From assembly GCF_900215485.1 (NCBI RefSeq), contig NZ_OCMZ01000001.1, positions 1,240,001-1,304,000 of the forward strand: 64,000 bases of DNA. The letters run 5' to 3'. Each line of letters starts with the position of its first letter. Within the stretch, counting starts at the first letter, position 1. The notes beneath the pieces are model-generated. The model was not told the DNA's origin and did no database searches. It saw only the letters and a program-made list of their open reading frames with translations. Of the stretch, positions 19,853 through 29,015 are shown piece after piece. Origin of the DNA: Nitrosovibrio sp. Nv4. GTDB taxonomy: Bacteria > Pseudomonadota > Gammaproteobacteria > Burkholderiales > Nitrosomonadaceae. A program made the position numbers and the translations under genes.

Positions 19853-20260
19853 ATGAACGAACCCGACTCACGAGTTGTGTCCATCGTTCCTTCCGCCGGT
19901 CTCGTTCGCCTCACGCATGTCATCTATTTATTGCATGGTTTCAGCGTCCTGATGGGGATGCTGGGGCCGGCGCTTATCATTACCACATTTCTCACCGGCT
20001 GGCCTTCAATCATCGCTGTAATCCTTAATTACGTTAAACGCGGTGATGTGCGCGGAACTTATCTCGATTCCCATTTTGGCTGGCAAATACGCACATTCTG
20101 GTACACGTTGTTTTGGCTGGTCATTGCAGCAATGCTCTTCGCGACCGTCATTGGTATCATATTTGCATATATCCTCGCGGTAGGCGCAGGTGTATGGGTA
20201 ATTTATCGCATCGTGCGCGGCTGGACGGCGCTCAACGACAGCAACCCCATGCCCCTCTGA
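19853..20260 (+). CDS. small multi-pass membrane protein (DUF4870-like)
   Basis: 135 aa from the ATG at 19853; a TTG 15 bases upstream is a weaker alternative. Three hydrophobic segments at about 20-60, 85-105 and 105-120 suggest an inner-membrane protein. The pattern, with a soluble N-terminus, a first helix pair, the segment YLDSHFGWQIRTFWY, then two C-terminal helices, resembles the DUF4870/YidB-like group of small membrane proteins. No function is known. It follows mlaA by 111 bases on the same strand, but co-transcription is not shown. Not a recognised transporter. Confidence 0.7.
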   Translation: MNEPDSRVVSIVPSAGLVRLTHVIYLLHGFSVLMGMLGPALIITTFLTGWPSIIAVILNYVKRGDVRGTYLDSHFGWQIRTFWYTLFWLVIAAMLFATVIGIIFAYILAVGAGVWVIYRIVRGWTALNDSNPMPL

Positions 20261-20544
20261 TACTCTCATTCCTGTCAGCGCAATAGTTCTGCTACACGTT
20301 TCCCAGCGTTTCCCGTAAGTCATCCAGGCAGCCGGGTTGTTTGCCCAGCTTTCAACTCCAATCGCCATTGACGGCTTTCGCTGTCCTCACCTATCCAGAA
20401 TCAGATTTTTTTATTAACTCGGCTGCAGGGCTGTATTCATCCTATGTGTGCCGCCGAACAGAACGGCGCGACCTCAGTGACTAGAATCGTTTAACTTGGG
20501 TTTTCAATAGCAGGAATGATGGCCGGGAAAATATGAGCCCGAGA

Positions 20545-20585
20545 ACATCGATATATCGCGCGAGGCGACATATAGACATCGATGT
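20545..20585. promoter_or_regulatory. inverted repeat upstream of the Crp-type regulator
   Basis: Arms ACATCGAT (20545-20552) and ATCGATGT (20578-20585) form a perfect 8-bp inverted repeat with an imperfect inner continuation (ATATCGCG / GCGACATAT). It ends 43 bases before the start codon of the regulator, so autoregulation is possible. The rest of the 20261-20628 interval (368 bp) shows no gene. Confidence 0.4.
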
Positions 20586-20628
20586 ATGAGCACATCTTTT
20601 TTAATGCAAACTCGATATTGAGACCGCC

Positions 20629-21408
20629 ATGTCCCCACCCCACAGCGCAAAGCTGAACAGAATACTTGCAGCACTGCCCCTTGCGAGCTATACACGCTTG
20701 TTGCCCCTTCTTGAATTTGTGCCTATGCCGGCGGGTCACGTGATTTACGAGCCGGACCTGCCCATCAGGCATCTGTATTTTCCAACGACCTCAATTGTCG
20801 CCCGATTGTACGAGACGGCAAGCGGCGCGTGCACGCAGACTGGAATCATAGGCAACGAGGGTATAGCTGGCATTTCCGCTCTTTTTGGCGCTGAGAACAG
20901 TCTTGCACGCATGGTGGTGCAGAGCTCGGGTAATGCCTTTCGCATTAAAGCGGATCTGCTAAAAAGAGAATTTGAGCTGGGTGGGGAGTTACAGCATCTT
21001 CTTTTGCGCTTTGCCCACGCGCTGATGATCCAGACGGAGCAGATAGCCGTTTCCAATCGATATCATACGGTAGACCAGCAGCTGAGTTATCTCCTGCTGA
21101 TGAGCCTGGATCGTCTGCCAGGCAATGAACTTCACATAACACATGAGCAGGTGGGAATAATGCTGGGGGTGCGCCGGGAAAGCGTAACAGTGGCTGCGCA
21201 GAAGCTTCAAACGACTGGAGCGATTCGTTGCAGACGAGGGCACCTCGCAGTTGTGGATCGTCAACAACTGGAAGCGAGCGCAGGCGAGAACTACGCGGTA
21301 GTAAAAAAGGAATACGAGCGCCTGCTGGATGTTTATTGTTCAGTGGCTGCTGGTTCCAGCGAGTCTCCCACAAAACAATTCAAGAGATTTTTTCAATCAA
21401 GCAGGTAA
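20629..21408 (+). CDS. Crp/Fnr-family transcriptional regulator
   Basis: 259 aa. The N-terminal cyclic-nucleotide-binding-like beta-roll (about 15-130) contains the PAGHVIYEPDLPIRHLYFP and GIIGNEGIAGIS stretches. The C-terminal winged helix (about 150-225) has ITHEQVGIMLGVRRESVTVAAQKL as recognition region. It has no Fnr-type N-terminal cysteine cluster and no clear cAMP-binding Arg/Ser pair, so the effector is unknown. Proteins of this type in lithotrophs and soil bacteria are often annotated only as Crp/Fnr regulators. The di-heme cytochrome gene follows 292 bases downstream on the same strand and could be a target (inference). Confidence 0.85.
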   Translation: MSPPHSAKLNRILAALPLASYTRLLPLLEFVPMPAGHVIYEPDLPIRHLYFPTTSIVARLYETASGACTQTGIIGNEGIAGISALFGAENSLARMVVQSSGNAFRIKADLLKREFELGGELQHLLLRFAHALMIQTEQIAVSNRYHTVDQQLSYLLLMSLDRLPGNELHITHEQVGIMLGVRRESVTVAAQKLQTTGAIRCRRGHLAVVDRQQLEASAGENYAVVKKEYERLLDVYCSVAAGSSESPTKQFKRFFQSSR

Positions 21409-21465
21409 AGATAAGCAGACGTGTTTCCCGAACATGGCTTTGGGGCATTGGGAGGAGTCTTCAAA

Positions 21466-21594
21466 ATGCGCAGAACTCGGTCGTTATTCGAAAACGGATA
21501 TTCAGAGGAATATCCGTTCCCAGTGTGCGCTTTCGAACAGACCCGGTTTACGTTCCATGGAAAACTGGTGTTGCTCGGCCAACAGCATAAATAA
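21466..21594 (+). CDS. candidate 42-aa micro-ORF
   Basis: ATG at 21466 is preceded by a strong ribosome-binding site GGGAGGAG at proper distance; the reading frame gives 42 residues (MRRTRSLFENGYSEEYPF... ending GKLVLLGQQHK) and stops with TAA. No family is recognised. A perfect 10-bp hairpin (21493-21518) lies inside the frame. It could be a real small protein, a leader peptide for the cytochrome gene, or chance. Confidence 0.35.
   Translation: MRRTRSLFENGYSEEYPFPVCAFEQTRFTFHGKLVLLGQQHK
21493..21518 (+). other. perfect hairpin between regulator and cytochrome genes
   Basis: Stem AACGGATATT / AATATCCGTT (10 bp, no mismatch) with the 6-base loop CAGAGG. No T-run follows, so it is not a typical Rho-independent terminator. 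It may be an RNA structure in the leader of the downstream gene or an operator. The remainder of 21409-21700 holds the micro-ORF and nothing else I can name. Confidence 0.5.
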
Positions 21595-21700
21595 GCGGAA
21601 CCAATATGAGCTGAAAGGGATTAGCTGAATCAGTGGGCGATCTGAAAAAAAGCGAGCATAAGAATTCCGACCTGTTCGCGCTTAAAAATGGAGATCTATC

Positions 21701-23260
21701 ATGAAAAAAGTGAATTTCCTGATACTGGGTTTGGGATGCATCAGCTTAAGCATGGGAATGAACAGTGCGATTGGCCAAAGCGGCCAAAGCGAAAGCGAAA
21801 GGAGCAAGCATCCGGCCACCGGGCAATCGCGTGATGCTGTCACAAATGCTCAAACCGTCCGCCAAACCGAAATTACACGGCCCGAACAGAAAAAAACCGA
21901 GCACGACCGATCCAGCGTTTTTGCCGCCCCGAACGCAATGCCTTCTTCCCCTGCTTTTGAAAATCAGCCCGACGACGGAAAAGTACTGGGGTTTGATTTT
22001 TACCGTGACCCGCTGAATGCCAAGAAGCCGATGCAAACTTTCGAAGAGACCATGAAAGCGGACGTGGCGGACCGCCCCCAGGTCATGAAGACACAGCACG
22101 AGTTGCTGCTGCGGCGCTACGATTTAACCCCCCGGCTTGATCGGGAAGCAAAAATGTCACGCGGCAAGCCATTGGCGGTTGGGCCTACCGCTCGTCTGGC
22201 GTCGGGAATAAGCTGGCAAAAATTAGCCGATATGTCCCCGTCAGAATTACGCAGCAAAAACATGTTTCCATACCCTTCGCTGCCACACCCGAAACAGTCT
22301 ACGGGCGGTCAAGTCTTTCCTCAGCTTCAAACCAAAATGTTTCCCCGATTGGAGCGGTTTGATGTCGAGTTTGATTTACCCGAAGCGTTTCTACCGGAAT
22401 TTCCGCCCGCGATTTTCCTTCAGAACCGGCCTGAACTGGGGGATGTTTCTCGGGGAGAAGTAGTATCGATCAATAACTTTTATCGCCTGTTCAAAGACAT
22501 TCTGACACCAGTACAGCTTAACGGCCTTCAGATACTACTTACTCCCTTGCCACAGGAAGAGTTTAATCCGACCGACGACCGAAAAAGCACGCAGCCCAGC
22601 CTGGGCGTTACCTGCTTTGATTGTCATGTGAATGGGCACACTACAGGGCAGTTTCACCTGAACCCGGATATCAGGCCAGAGGAAAGACGGTTACGCCTCG
22701 ATACTACCAGCCTTCGTGGAATGTTCAACCAGCAGATCCACGGGTCGAAGCGCAGCCTGCGCTCAGTAGAGGATTTTACTGAATTTGAGTTTCGCACGGC
22801 TTATTTCAATGGCGACCCGATCCATGCCATGAAAAAGGGATTCCCGGTTCTTGATCGAATTCACGTGAGCCACATGGCGCAGTTCCAGAACATGCTGGAC
22901 TTTCCACCGGCACCTAAGCTGAATATGGTGGGAAGGCTTGATACCTCTAAAGCGACAGCGAGCGAACTCCGAGGGGAGAAGTTGTTTTTCGGGAAAGGGC
23001 AGTGCGCTAGTTGTCATCAGCCACCCGCGTTCCTTGACCACCAAATGCATGACCTGAAACTCGAGCGTTTCGTTAACGAGCCAGGGGACGGGCCAATGAA
23101 GACGTTCACGCTGCGTGGCATTAAAGACAGCCCTCCTTATCTGCACGACGGCCGTTTGCTGACACTTGAGGATACTGTCGAATTTTTCAATCTGGTACTG
23201 CAGCTCAAGCTGACGGACGGTGAGAAGTCCGATCTCGTAGCGTATATGCGACAGCTATAG
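21701..23260 (+). CDS. exported di-heme c-type cytochrome, MauG/CCP-like
   Basis: 519 aa. Signal peptide of about 26 residues (ends NSAIGQ), then a long polar, low-complexity segment to about 95. Two c-type heme sites: CFDCH at 305-309 and CASCH at 435-439. The segment TFTLRGIKDSPPYLHDGRLLTLEDTVEFFN near the C-terminus is typical of the di-heme peroxidase/MauG superfamily. The order and spacing of the two hemes fit that family, but the roughly 200-residue N-terminal part (MFPYPSLPHP, FDVEFDLPEAFLPEFPP) is not a standard peroxidase domain. It is predicted periplasmic and could be a peroxidase or an oxidase acting on an unknown substrate. Confidence 0.78.
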   Translation: MKKVNFLILGLGCISLSMGMNSAIGQSGQSESERSKHPATGQSRDAVTNAQTVRQTEITRPEQKKTEHDRSSVFAAPNAMPSSPAFENQPDDGKVLGFDFYRDPLNAKKPMQTFEETMKADVADRPQVMKTQHELLLRRYDLTPRLDREAKMSRGKPLAVGPTARLASGISWQKLADMSPSELRSKNMFPYPSLPHPKQSTGGQVFPQLQTKMFPRLERFDVEFDLPEAFLPEFPPAIFLQNRPELGDVSRGEVVSINNFYRLFKDILTPVQLNGLQILLTPLPQEEFNPTDDRKSTQPSLGVTCFDCHVNGHTTGQFHLNPDIRPEERRLRLDTTSLRGMFNQQIHGSKRSLRSVEDFTEFEFRTAYFNGDPIHAMKKGFPVLDRIHVSHMAQFQNMLDFPPAPKLNMVGRLDTSKATASELRGEKLFFGKGQCASCHQPPAFLDHQMHDLKLERFVNEPGDGPMKTFTLRGIKDSPPYLHDGRLLTLEDTVEFFNLVLQLKLTDGEKSDLVAYMRQL

Positions 23261-23292
23261 TTAATGTTCCGCAATTCGATAGGGAGAAAAGA

Positions 23293-23385
23293 ATGGGGTC
23301 ATGTACGTTGAGAAAAACTTATTCGAGTGGGCCATCCGTAGAGTTTTTATGGCGTGGCACCAATTATCAATGTAAAACGAAATAA
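23293..23385 (+). CDS. candidate 30-aa micro-ORF before galU
   Basis: ATG at 23293 follows AGGGAGAAAAGA, a strong ribosome-binding site. The 30-residue product has two cysteines and ends FLWRGTNYQCKTK. The TAA stop is 15 bases before the galU start, whose own ribosome-binding site (GGGAG) lies in the gap, so coupling is possible. No family recognised; could be a leader peptide. Confidence 0.35.
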   Translation: MGSCTLRKTYSSGPSVEFLWRGTNYQCKTK

Positions 23386-23400
23386 TCAGGGAGAGCAGTC

Positions 23401-24444
23401 ATGAGTATTTCCGCCACATCTGCAACTGTAAACCGAAAAGAAGTGCTGCCGCTCAGCGGAGCATCCTCAATTCGCAAATCCTCACGAGCGGTACGTAAAG
23501 CAGTGTTTCCCGTCGCCGGCCTGGGTACTCGTTTCCTGCCTGCGACCAAGGCGGTCGCCAAGGAAATGCTCCCCATTGTAGACAAGCCCCTGATTCAGTA
23601 TGCCGTCGATGAAGCAGCCGCCGCAGGTATTGAAGAGATCATTTTTATAACGCATCGCAGCAAACGAGCTATTGAGGACCATCTTCATCGAGCGGTGGAA
23701 CTGGAAAATGAGCTTGCATCGCAAGGAAAGCACGCTTCATTGAAAATGTTGCGACAACTGACACCAGGCGGCATCCATTTCAGCTTTGTCCGCCAGGAAG
23801 AGCCCAAGGGCTTGGGGCATGCTATATATTGTGCACGGCACCTGATTGGTAATGAACCTTTCGCCGTACTGCTCCCGGATGATCTGATTGACGGTCAGCC
23901 TTCCGTGCTGGCGCAGATGATTTCTCAATACGAGCAAACACCTAGCAGTCTGGTGGCTGTCAGGCAAGTGTCCCGCGAGGACACGCGCCGTTATGGGATT
24001 GTGGATGCTGTCGGTGGGGATACCGGGAGTCGCACCATGAAAATTCGCAGCCTGGTCGAAAAGCCTTCTCCCGAAGCAGCACCTTCCACCATGGCTATCA
24101 TAGGACGCTATATTCTGTCACCCGGCATTTTTGAATGCATCGCGAACCTGGATCCGGGAACAGGAGGAGAAATTCAGCTGACAGACGCGATATCCCGTCT
24201 TCTCAAACTGGAGCCCGTGATGGCCTTCCATTACGAAGGCAAACATTATGATTGCGGCAGCAAGGTGGGGTTTCTGGAGGCAACGGTAGCGTACGGGCTG
24301 CAGCATGCCGAGGTAGGCAAGGAATTTCGGGAGATATTATTGCGAGTGGGACGACAGCTTGCCGACGAGACTTCTTGTCCGTTGGAGTTCACGGAAAATA
24401 CGGCCGATACGCGTCCGGTTAGATTGAAGAGCGCCTTGGCCTGA
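23401..24444 (+). CDS. galU: UTP-glucose-1-phosphate uridylyltransferase
   Basis: 347-aa nucleotidyltransferase making UDP-glucose from UTP and glucose-1-phosphate for polysaccharide, LPS and sucrose/trehalose synthesis. The nucleotide-binding signature FPVAGLGTRFLPATKA and KEMLPIVDKPLIQY are intact, with VEKP and GGEIQLTDAI further on. It has an N-terminal extension of about 30 residues compared with E. coli GalU; the start ATG at 23401 has a good GGGAG site. It may connect with the glycogen-type hydrolases near 10-15 kb through sugar storage, but they are not linked in an operon. Confidence 0.94.
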   Translation: MSISATSATVNRKEVLPLSGASSIRKSSRAVRKAVFPVAGLGTRFLPATKAVAKEMLPIVDKPLIQYAVDEAAAAGIEEIIFITHRSKRAIEDHLHRAVELENELASQGKHASLKMLRQLTPGGIHFSFVRQEEPKGLGHAIYCARHLIGNEPFAVLLPDDLIDGQPSVLAQMISQYEQTPSSLVAVRQVSREDTRRYGIVDAVGGDTGSRTMKIRSLVEKPSPEAAPSTMAIIGRYILSPGIFECIANLDPGTGGEIQLTDAISRLLKLEPVMAFHYEGKHYDCGSKVGFLEATVAYGLQHAEVGKEFREILLRVGRQLADETSCPLEFTENTADTRPVRLKSALA

Positions 24445-24688
24445 TGAAATGCTCAGTAGGTATTTGAATTTGCAACAAGCTACAGCGATCCGGGGAGACC
24501 GGGTGACTCGGGGATGAGTGAGATGACGTGGCAAGAAGAATGACGCGAGGCGAAGAGCTACATTCGATAAGCGTCCAGCCGGAATGACAAAACATTTCAC
24601 AATCCACAACCTTGACAGAACAGGCTGCGAATTACCTCGGATCTGCTGGTTTATTCAGAGATTCAATACAATTGCACGGCGTAAGCTG

Positions 24689-24709
24689 ATCTACTTACTG
24701 AAAGTAGAT
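24689..24709. terminator. weak hairpin between convergent galU and psd
   Basis: Stem ATCTACTT / AAGTAGAT (8 bp) with a 5-base loop, between two convergent genes. It lacks a clear T-run, so it is only a possible bidirectional terminator. Nothing else is seen in 24445-24717. Confidence 0.3.
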
Positions 24710-24717
24710 ATGGCCTT

Positions 24718-25608
24718 CTAATTATTATGATCGTCCGCTTTCATGGCCATCATCTCGCCGAAGCGAACATTTCGATTGGGCGCCCAAAGCGGGTTGAACA
24801 CTAGACTGTTTCTGGGAAATAACGCTACCACCGTTGAGCCTAGTTGAAATCGTCCCATTTCATCGCCTTTTCTGAACACAATATCTTGTGAATCGTATCG
24901 CCACTCGCGGACCTTGCGAGCATCCCCGGAATCCCGAGGATTAACCACCCCATGCCATACCGTGGATACGCTGCCCACGATCGTGGCGCCGACCAGTGCC
25001 AATACAAACGGACCAATTTCCGATTCAAATACACAAATCACGCGTTCATTTCGAGCAAAAAGGGCGGGAACGCCGCGGACAGTTCGTGGATTAACGGAGA
25101 ACAATGCGCCCGGAACATGAATCATGCGGGTGAGGCGTCCATCACATGGCATATGAACGCGATGGTAGTCTTTAGGGCTCAAATACACTGTCGCAAAACT
25201 GCCACCCTGGAATTTTTCAGCCAGTTTGATGTCGCCTCCTACCAGCGCAACAGCGGAGTAATTATGCCCTTTAGCCTGAAAAATTTGATCGCCTGAAATG
25301 ACACCTAATTGGCTTATCGTTCCATCTGCAGGAGAAATATAATCTGCCTGAGCGATAGGGCGCTTGTCCAAAAGCAGCGGGCGGGTAAAAAAATCATTAA
25401 AAGTCCGGTAACTCCGAATATCAGGATTCACGGCCTCATCCATATTCACGCCGTAATGCGCCACGAACCGCCTAATGATAAAGGTCGTGATCCGGCCTGC
25501 CTCGGCATTGGCAACCTGTCCCGCAAATACCGTCATAGCCTGTTTAGGCAGCAGGTATTGAGGAAAAACGGAAAAAGAAGCAGCTAGCACGTTAGATACC
25601 TGAAGCAA
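24718..25608 (-). CDS. psd: phosphatidylserine decarboxylase
   Basis: 296-aa pro-enzyme of the E. coli type that decarboxylates phosphatidylserine to phosphatidylethanolamine at the inner membrane. The self-cleavage site LGST is at about 253-256 (serine becomes the pyruvoyl group); the conserved YLSPKDYHRVHMP and SPADG motifs are present. The longest frame begins with TTG at 25608; a GTG seven codons inside, preceded by AGG, is an alternative. The upstream interval 25609-25781 has no gene. Confidence 0.93.
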   Translation of the reverse strand: MLQVSNVLAASFSVFPQYLLPKQAMTVFAGQVANAEAGRITTFIIRRFVAHYGVNMDEAVNPDIRSYRTFNDFFTRPLLLDKRPIAQADYISPADGTISQLGVISGDQIFQAKGHNYSAVALVGGDIKLAEKFQGGSFATVYLSPKDYHRVHMPCDGRLTRMIHVPGALFSVNPRTVRGVPALFARNERVICVFESEIGPFVLALVGATIVGSVSTVWHGVVNPRDSGDARKVREWRYDSQDIVFRKGDEMGRFQLGSTVVALFPRNSLVFNPLWAPNRNVRFGEMMAMKADDHNN

Positions 25609-25781
25609 AAAGAGATAAATTATATTACGGCGACTTGATTAAGTCTCGATAAAGCCACGCATATTTTTCGCACAATGCCCAGAATCATTTTTGCGAACGG
25701 AGCAACACTTGATTTATCCCGTATTGAGATCTTGCTATCCAGCACAAAAAACAAACCTGTCAACCTGATTTCATATTCTCC

Positions 25782-27623
25782 CTAGTCTTTCGTTGCTGCA
25801 GCCTCCAGGTTATACCCGCTGTTGTCCAATAGTTGCAGCCGGGTTTGCTCTTCCTGCTGTTGTAGCTTCCACATATAAGTGTAGGCTCCTTTCGCCGCAA
25901 GGAGTTCCCGGTGGGCGCCTCGTTCGATAATGCGGCCTTTGTCCATAACCAGAATCTCGTCGGCATCGACAATAGTGGACAGGCGGTGGGCAATGGTCAG
26001 GGTCGTGCGATTCGCGGCGACACGCTTGAGCTCGGTTTGAATGGCTTTTTCCGACTCGGAGTCCAGTGCTGAGGTAGCCTCGTCAAAGATAAGGATTTTG
26101 GGATTTTTCAGGATGGCGCGAGCGATAGCAACACGTTGTTTTTCTCCCCCGGAAAGCTTCAACCCGCGTTCTCCCACGGGAGTGTCATACTCATCTGGCA
26201 GACTGACGATAAAACCGTGAATGTGAGCGGACCTTGCGGCTTCGATTACCTCCTCGCGAGTTGCGTCAGGACGTCCGTAGGCAATATTGTAATAAATGCT
26301 GTCGTTAAACAGGACTGAGTCCTGAGGAACGATACCGATAGCTGCGCGCAGGCTCTTCTGCGTCACGTCTCTGATATCCTGGCCATTTATCAGAATACAA
26401 CCACTGTTGATATCATAGAAGCGAAACAACAGGCGCGCCAATGTTGATTTGCCGGACCCGCTATGTCCGACCACAGCGATATTGCCACCCGGCGGGATAT
26501 CAAATCTTACATCAAACAGAATCTGGCGGTTAGGCTCGTAGCTAAAATTCACTTTCTCGAAGCGAACCGCCGCATTGCCCGGAATGAGATCAATAGCGCC
26601 TGGTTTATCTCTTATCTCCTCATGTTCCGCCAGTAAATTGAACATTTTTTCCATGTCAGCCAGCGAATGCTTGATCTCGCGATAGACGAACCCAAGAAAA
26701 TGCAAGGGCATATAAAGTTGCAGCATGAAAGTATTGACCAGCACCAGGTCGCCAAGGGACATCGTGCCTTTGATCACACCGTCAGCCGCCAGCCACAGCA
26801 GTAACGTTACACCTATCGCGATAATGGCGCTCTGCCCGGAGTTAAGTGCGGCGAGCGATGTCTGGTTGCGCACGGCAGCGATTTCCCATTTTTGCATATG
26901 CTCATCGTAGCGCCGCGCTTCCCATGACTCATTGCCGAAATACTTGACCGTCTCATAGTTCAGCAAGCTATCAATAGCCTGGGTATTGGCTTTTGAGTCC
27001 ATGTCGTTCATGGTTCGGCGGAAAATCATGCGCCACTCCGTAACGATCAGCGTGAGCGCAATATACGCTGCCAGCGTGACAAATATGATCACTGAGAACC
27101 AGATGTCGTAGCGGGAAATCAGAATAACGGCTACCAGGCCGATTTCCAGCAAAGTCGGCAGGATATTGAACAGCATGAAATTAAGGAGAAAGGAAATGCC
27201 GCGCGTCCCGCGCTCTATGTCGCGAGATACACCGCCAGTCTGGCGCTGCAGGTGGAAGCGCAGCGATAACGCGTGCAAGTGGCCAAACACTTTAATGGCG
27301 ACTCGTCGGATTGCGCGTTGCGTTACTTTGGCAAACACGGCGTCGCGCAACTCGCCGAACAGCGTGCTGCATAAGCGCAGTATGCCATATCCGGCAAGCA
27401 GCAGAACCGGCAGGACCATCATCGCGCGCGGACGGTCAAGCGCATCGATAATCTCTTTCAGAATGAGTGGTACGGTGACGTTCGCAAGCTTGGCCATCAC
27501 CAGCAGTGCAAGTGCCAGTACTACCCTGCCTTTGAATTCCCACAGATAGGGCAGCAGGGAACGAATGGTTCGCCAGTCATTGCGGTTGGTCGACGGTTTT
27601 TCCAGGCGGGTGGGGCGCATCAA
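25782..27623 (-). CDS. ABC exporter of the Atm1/HMT1 type
   Basis: 613-aa half-transporter: six membrane helices (about 30-320) fused to a C-terminal ATPase with Walker A GHSGSGKST, signature LSGGEKQR and Walker B ILIFDEATSALD. The membrane part has the Atm1-family features NYETVKYFGNE and NQTSLAALNSGQS, regions that bind glutathione in bacterial and mitochondrial Atm1. Family members export glutathione-linked sulfur/iron species or metal-glutathione adducts. No lipid-A-specific (MsbA) features are seen. It fits the strong Fe-S content of this window, but its substrate is inferred. Codons of the last residues run close to the psd gene with 173 bases between. Confidence 0.87.
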   Translation of the reverse strand: MMRPTRLEKPSTNRNDWRTIRSLLPYLWEFKGRVVLALALLVMAKLANVTVPLILKEIIDALDRPRAMMVLPVLLLAGYGILRLCSTLFGELRDAVFAKVTQRAIRRVAIKVFGHLHALSLRFHLQRQTGGVSRDIERGTRGISFLLNFMLFNILPTLLEIGLVAVILISRYDIWFSVIIFVTLAAYIALTLIVTEWRMIFRRTMNDMDSKANTQAIDSLLNYETVKYFGNESWEARRYDEHMQKWEIAAVRNQTSLAALNSGQSAIIAIGVTLLLWLAADGVIKGTMSLGDLVLVNTFMLQLYMPLHFLGFVYREIKHSLADMEKMFNLLAEHEEIRDKPGAIDLIPGNAAVRFEKVNFSYEPNRQILFDVRFDIPPGGNIAVVGHSGSGKSTLARLLFRFYDINSGCILINGQDIRDVTQKSLRAAIGIVPQDSVLFNDSIYYNIAYGRPDATREEVIEAARSAHIHGFIVSLPDEYDTPVGERGLKLSGGEKQRVAIARAILKNPKILIFDEATSALDSESEKAIQTELKRVAANRTTLTIAHRLSTIVDADEILVMDKGRIIERGAHRELLAAKGAYTYMWKLQQQEEQTRLQLLDNSGYNLEAAATKD

Positions 27624-27726
27624 TTAATTTCCAATCAATATACATGGTATTGAAAGCAGTATAACGTGCGACCGTTTTAACCGCGCTTTGCAGGCAGTTA
27701 ACTACCGACAAGCCACTCGTCTGCAA

Positions 27727-27757
27727 TAAAAATGGGCGCCCGATTCCGGGCGCCCAT
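27727..27757 (-). terminator. Rho-independent terminator of the cbb operon
   Basis: Perfect 10-bp stem ATGGGCGCCC / GGGCGCCCAT (27732-27757) with loop of 6; on the minus strand it is followed by TTTTATT. It lies 119 bases after cbbX. A second inverted repeat AACAATCCGG/CCGGATTGTT (27774-27813) stands between it and cbbX. Confidence 0.85.
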
Positions 27758-27876
27758 CAGACGAAAACCTCACAACAATCCGGGTTAACAAAAAAAACCG
27801 GGGCCGGATTGTTCAGATGAGTCAGGAAGGGATATTTGGATGCTCTTATGAACTGAGGTTTTGAGTAATTGCACGA

Positions 27877-28857
27877 TCAGCCGCCTGCTGATACATTATT
27901 CGCGCCTTCGTCGCCATCCAGATCGACCGCACCCTCCTTGAATACGCGGCTCGCACGGATGTCTTCGGCTTCAATAGTCATCAGGTCGGTCCGCGAGAGG
28001 TTCTTTTTTGCTCCCTCGAACAACCGATTGGCCTGCCGCAACCGCGCCCGATCAAGGGCATTGCGGACCGACCGGGCATTGGCGAAATGTTCCATTTTCA
28101 TTCTTAGCCGGACATATTCGCCAAAAGCCTTTTCACCCTCGGGACTGAAGCGGTAATTCTGAGCAGCCAGCATGAGTTTGGCGATGGCAACCAATTCATC
28201 GGCACTGTAGTCGGGAAAGTCGATGTGATGGGCGATACGCGAACGCATGCCAGGATTACTGCGGAAGAACTTTTCCATACGGTCTTTGTAGCCTGCAAGA
28301 ATTACAACCAGATCTTCCCGATTGTTTTCCATTGTCTGCAACAAGATTTCTATCGATTCCGCGCCATAATCGCGCTCGTTCTCGGGCTTGTAGAGGTAAT
28401 AGGCTTCATCAATGAAAAGCACCCCCCCCATCGCTTTCTTCAGCACCTCCTTGGTCTTTGGTGCAGTATGGCCGATATATTGACCCACCAGATCGTCGCG
28501 CGTAACGGAAACAAGATGTCCTTCACGCACGTAACCCAGGCGGTGCAGGATCTCGGACATGCGTAGCGCCACTGTGGTCTTTCCGGTGCCCGGGTTGCCG
28601 GTAAAACTCATGTGCAGGCTTGGCGCTCCGGCGGTCAGATCCAGTTTCTTGCGCACGCGGTCGACCAGCAAGAGCGCTGCGGTTTCGCGGATGCGGGTTT
28701 TTACAGGTTTCAAGCCGATCAATTCAAGATCAAGCTTGTCCAGTACTTCCTTGATGTTGGAAGCGCGAAATTCCGCATCCAGATCAATGGAACTGTTATC
28801 GGATGGGACGGGTTCGTTTGGATGTTTTTTCACGTTTTGATCCACACAATTAAGCAC
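27877..28857 (-). CDS. cbbX: red-type RuBisCO activase CbbX
   Basis: 326-aa AAA+ ATPase that remodels inhibited red-type form I RuBisCO by pulling the C-terminus of the large subunit; it is activated by RuBP. Walker [10 protein letters not shown] (about 88-96), Walker [12 protein letters not shown], and the arginine-rich GMRSRIAHH region are intact. The N-terminus (about 35 residues) and the C-terminal tail are of normal CbbX type. It follows cbbS by 158 bases, separated by a GC-rich hairpin. Its presence confirms that the RuBisCO is of the red lineage. Confidence 0.95.
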   Translation of the reverse strand: MLNCVDQNVKKHPNEPVPSDNSSIDLDAEFRASNIKEVLDKLDLELIGLKPVKTRIRETAALLLVDRVRKKLDLTAGAPSLHMSFTGNPGTGKTTVALRMSEILHRLGYVREGHLVSVTRDDLVGQYIGHTAPKTKEVLKKAMGGVLFIDEAYYLYKPENERDYGAESIEILLQTMENNREDLVVILAGYKDRMEKFFRSNPGMRSRIAHHIDFPDYSADELVAIAKLMLAAQNYRFSPEGEKAFGEYVRLRMKMEHFANARSVRNALDRARLRQANRLFEGAKKNLSRTDLMTIEAEDIRASRVFKEGAVDLDGDEGANNVSAGG

Positions 28858-28984
28858 ATAGTATTAAACGCGCATTAGCTTTATTTTGATTTAACGGGAC
28901 ACGAGGATTGTCCGCAAGTTCAGGACGGGGCACAGGTGGATGCAAGCGGCATTCATCACCCGTTCACTTGCGCTCCGGATCGCT

Positions 28985-29007
28985 CCCCGTCCCTGGAAGG
29001 GACGGGG
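28985..29007 (-). other. intercistronic hairpin cbbS-cbbX
   Basis: Stem CCCCGTCCC / GGGACGGGG (9 bp) with a 5-base loop, 9 bases after the cbbS stop. No T-run follows on the minus strand. Probably limits read-through or protects the cbbLS mRNA end, keeping CbbX below RuBisCO levels (inference). Confidence 0.55.
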
Positions 29008-29015
29008 AAGGGCGA

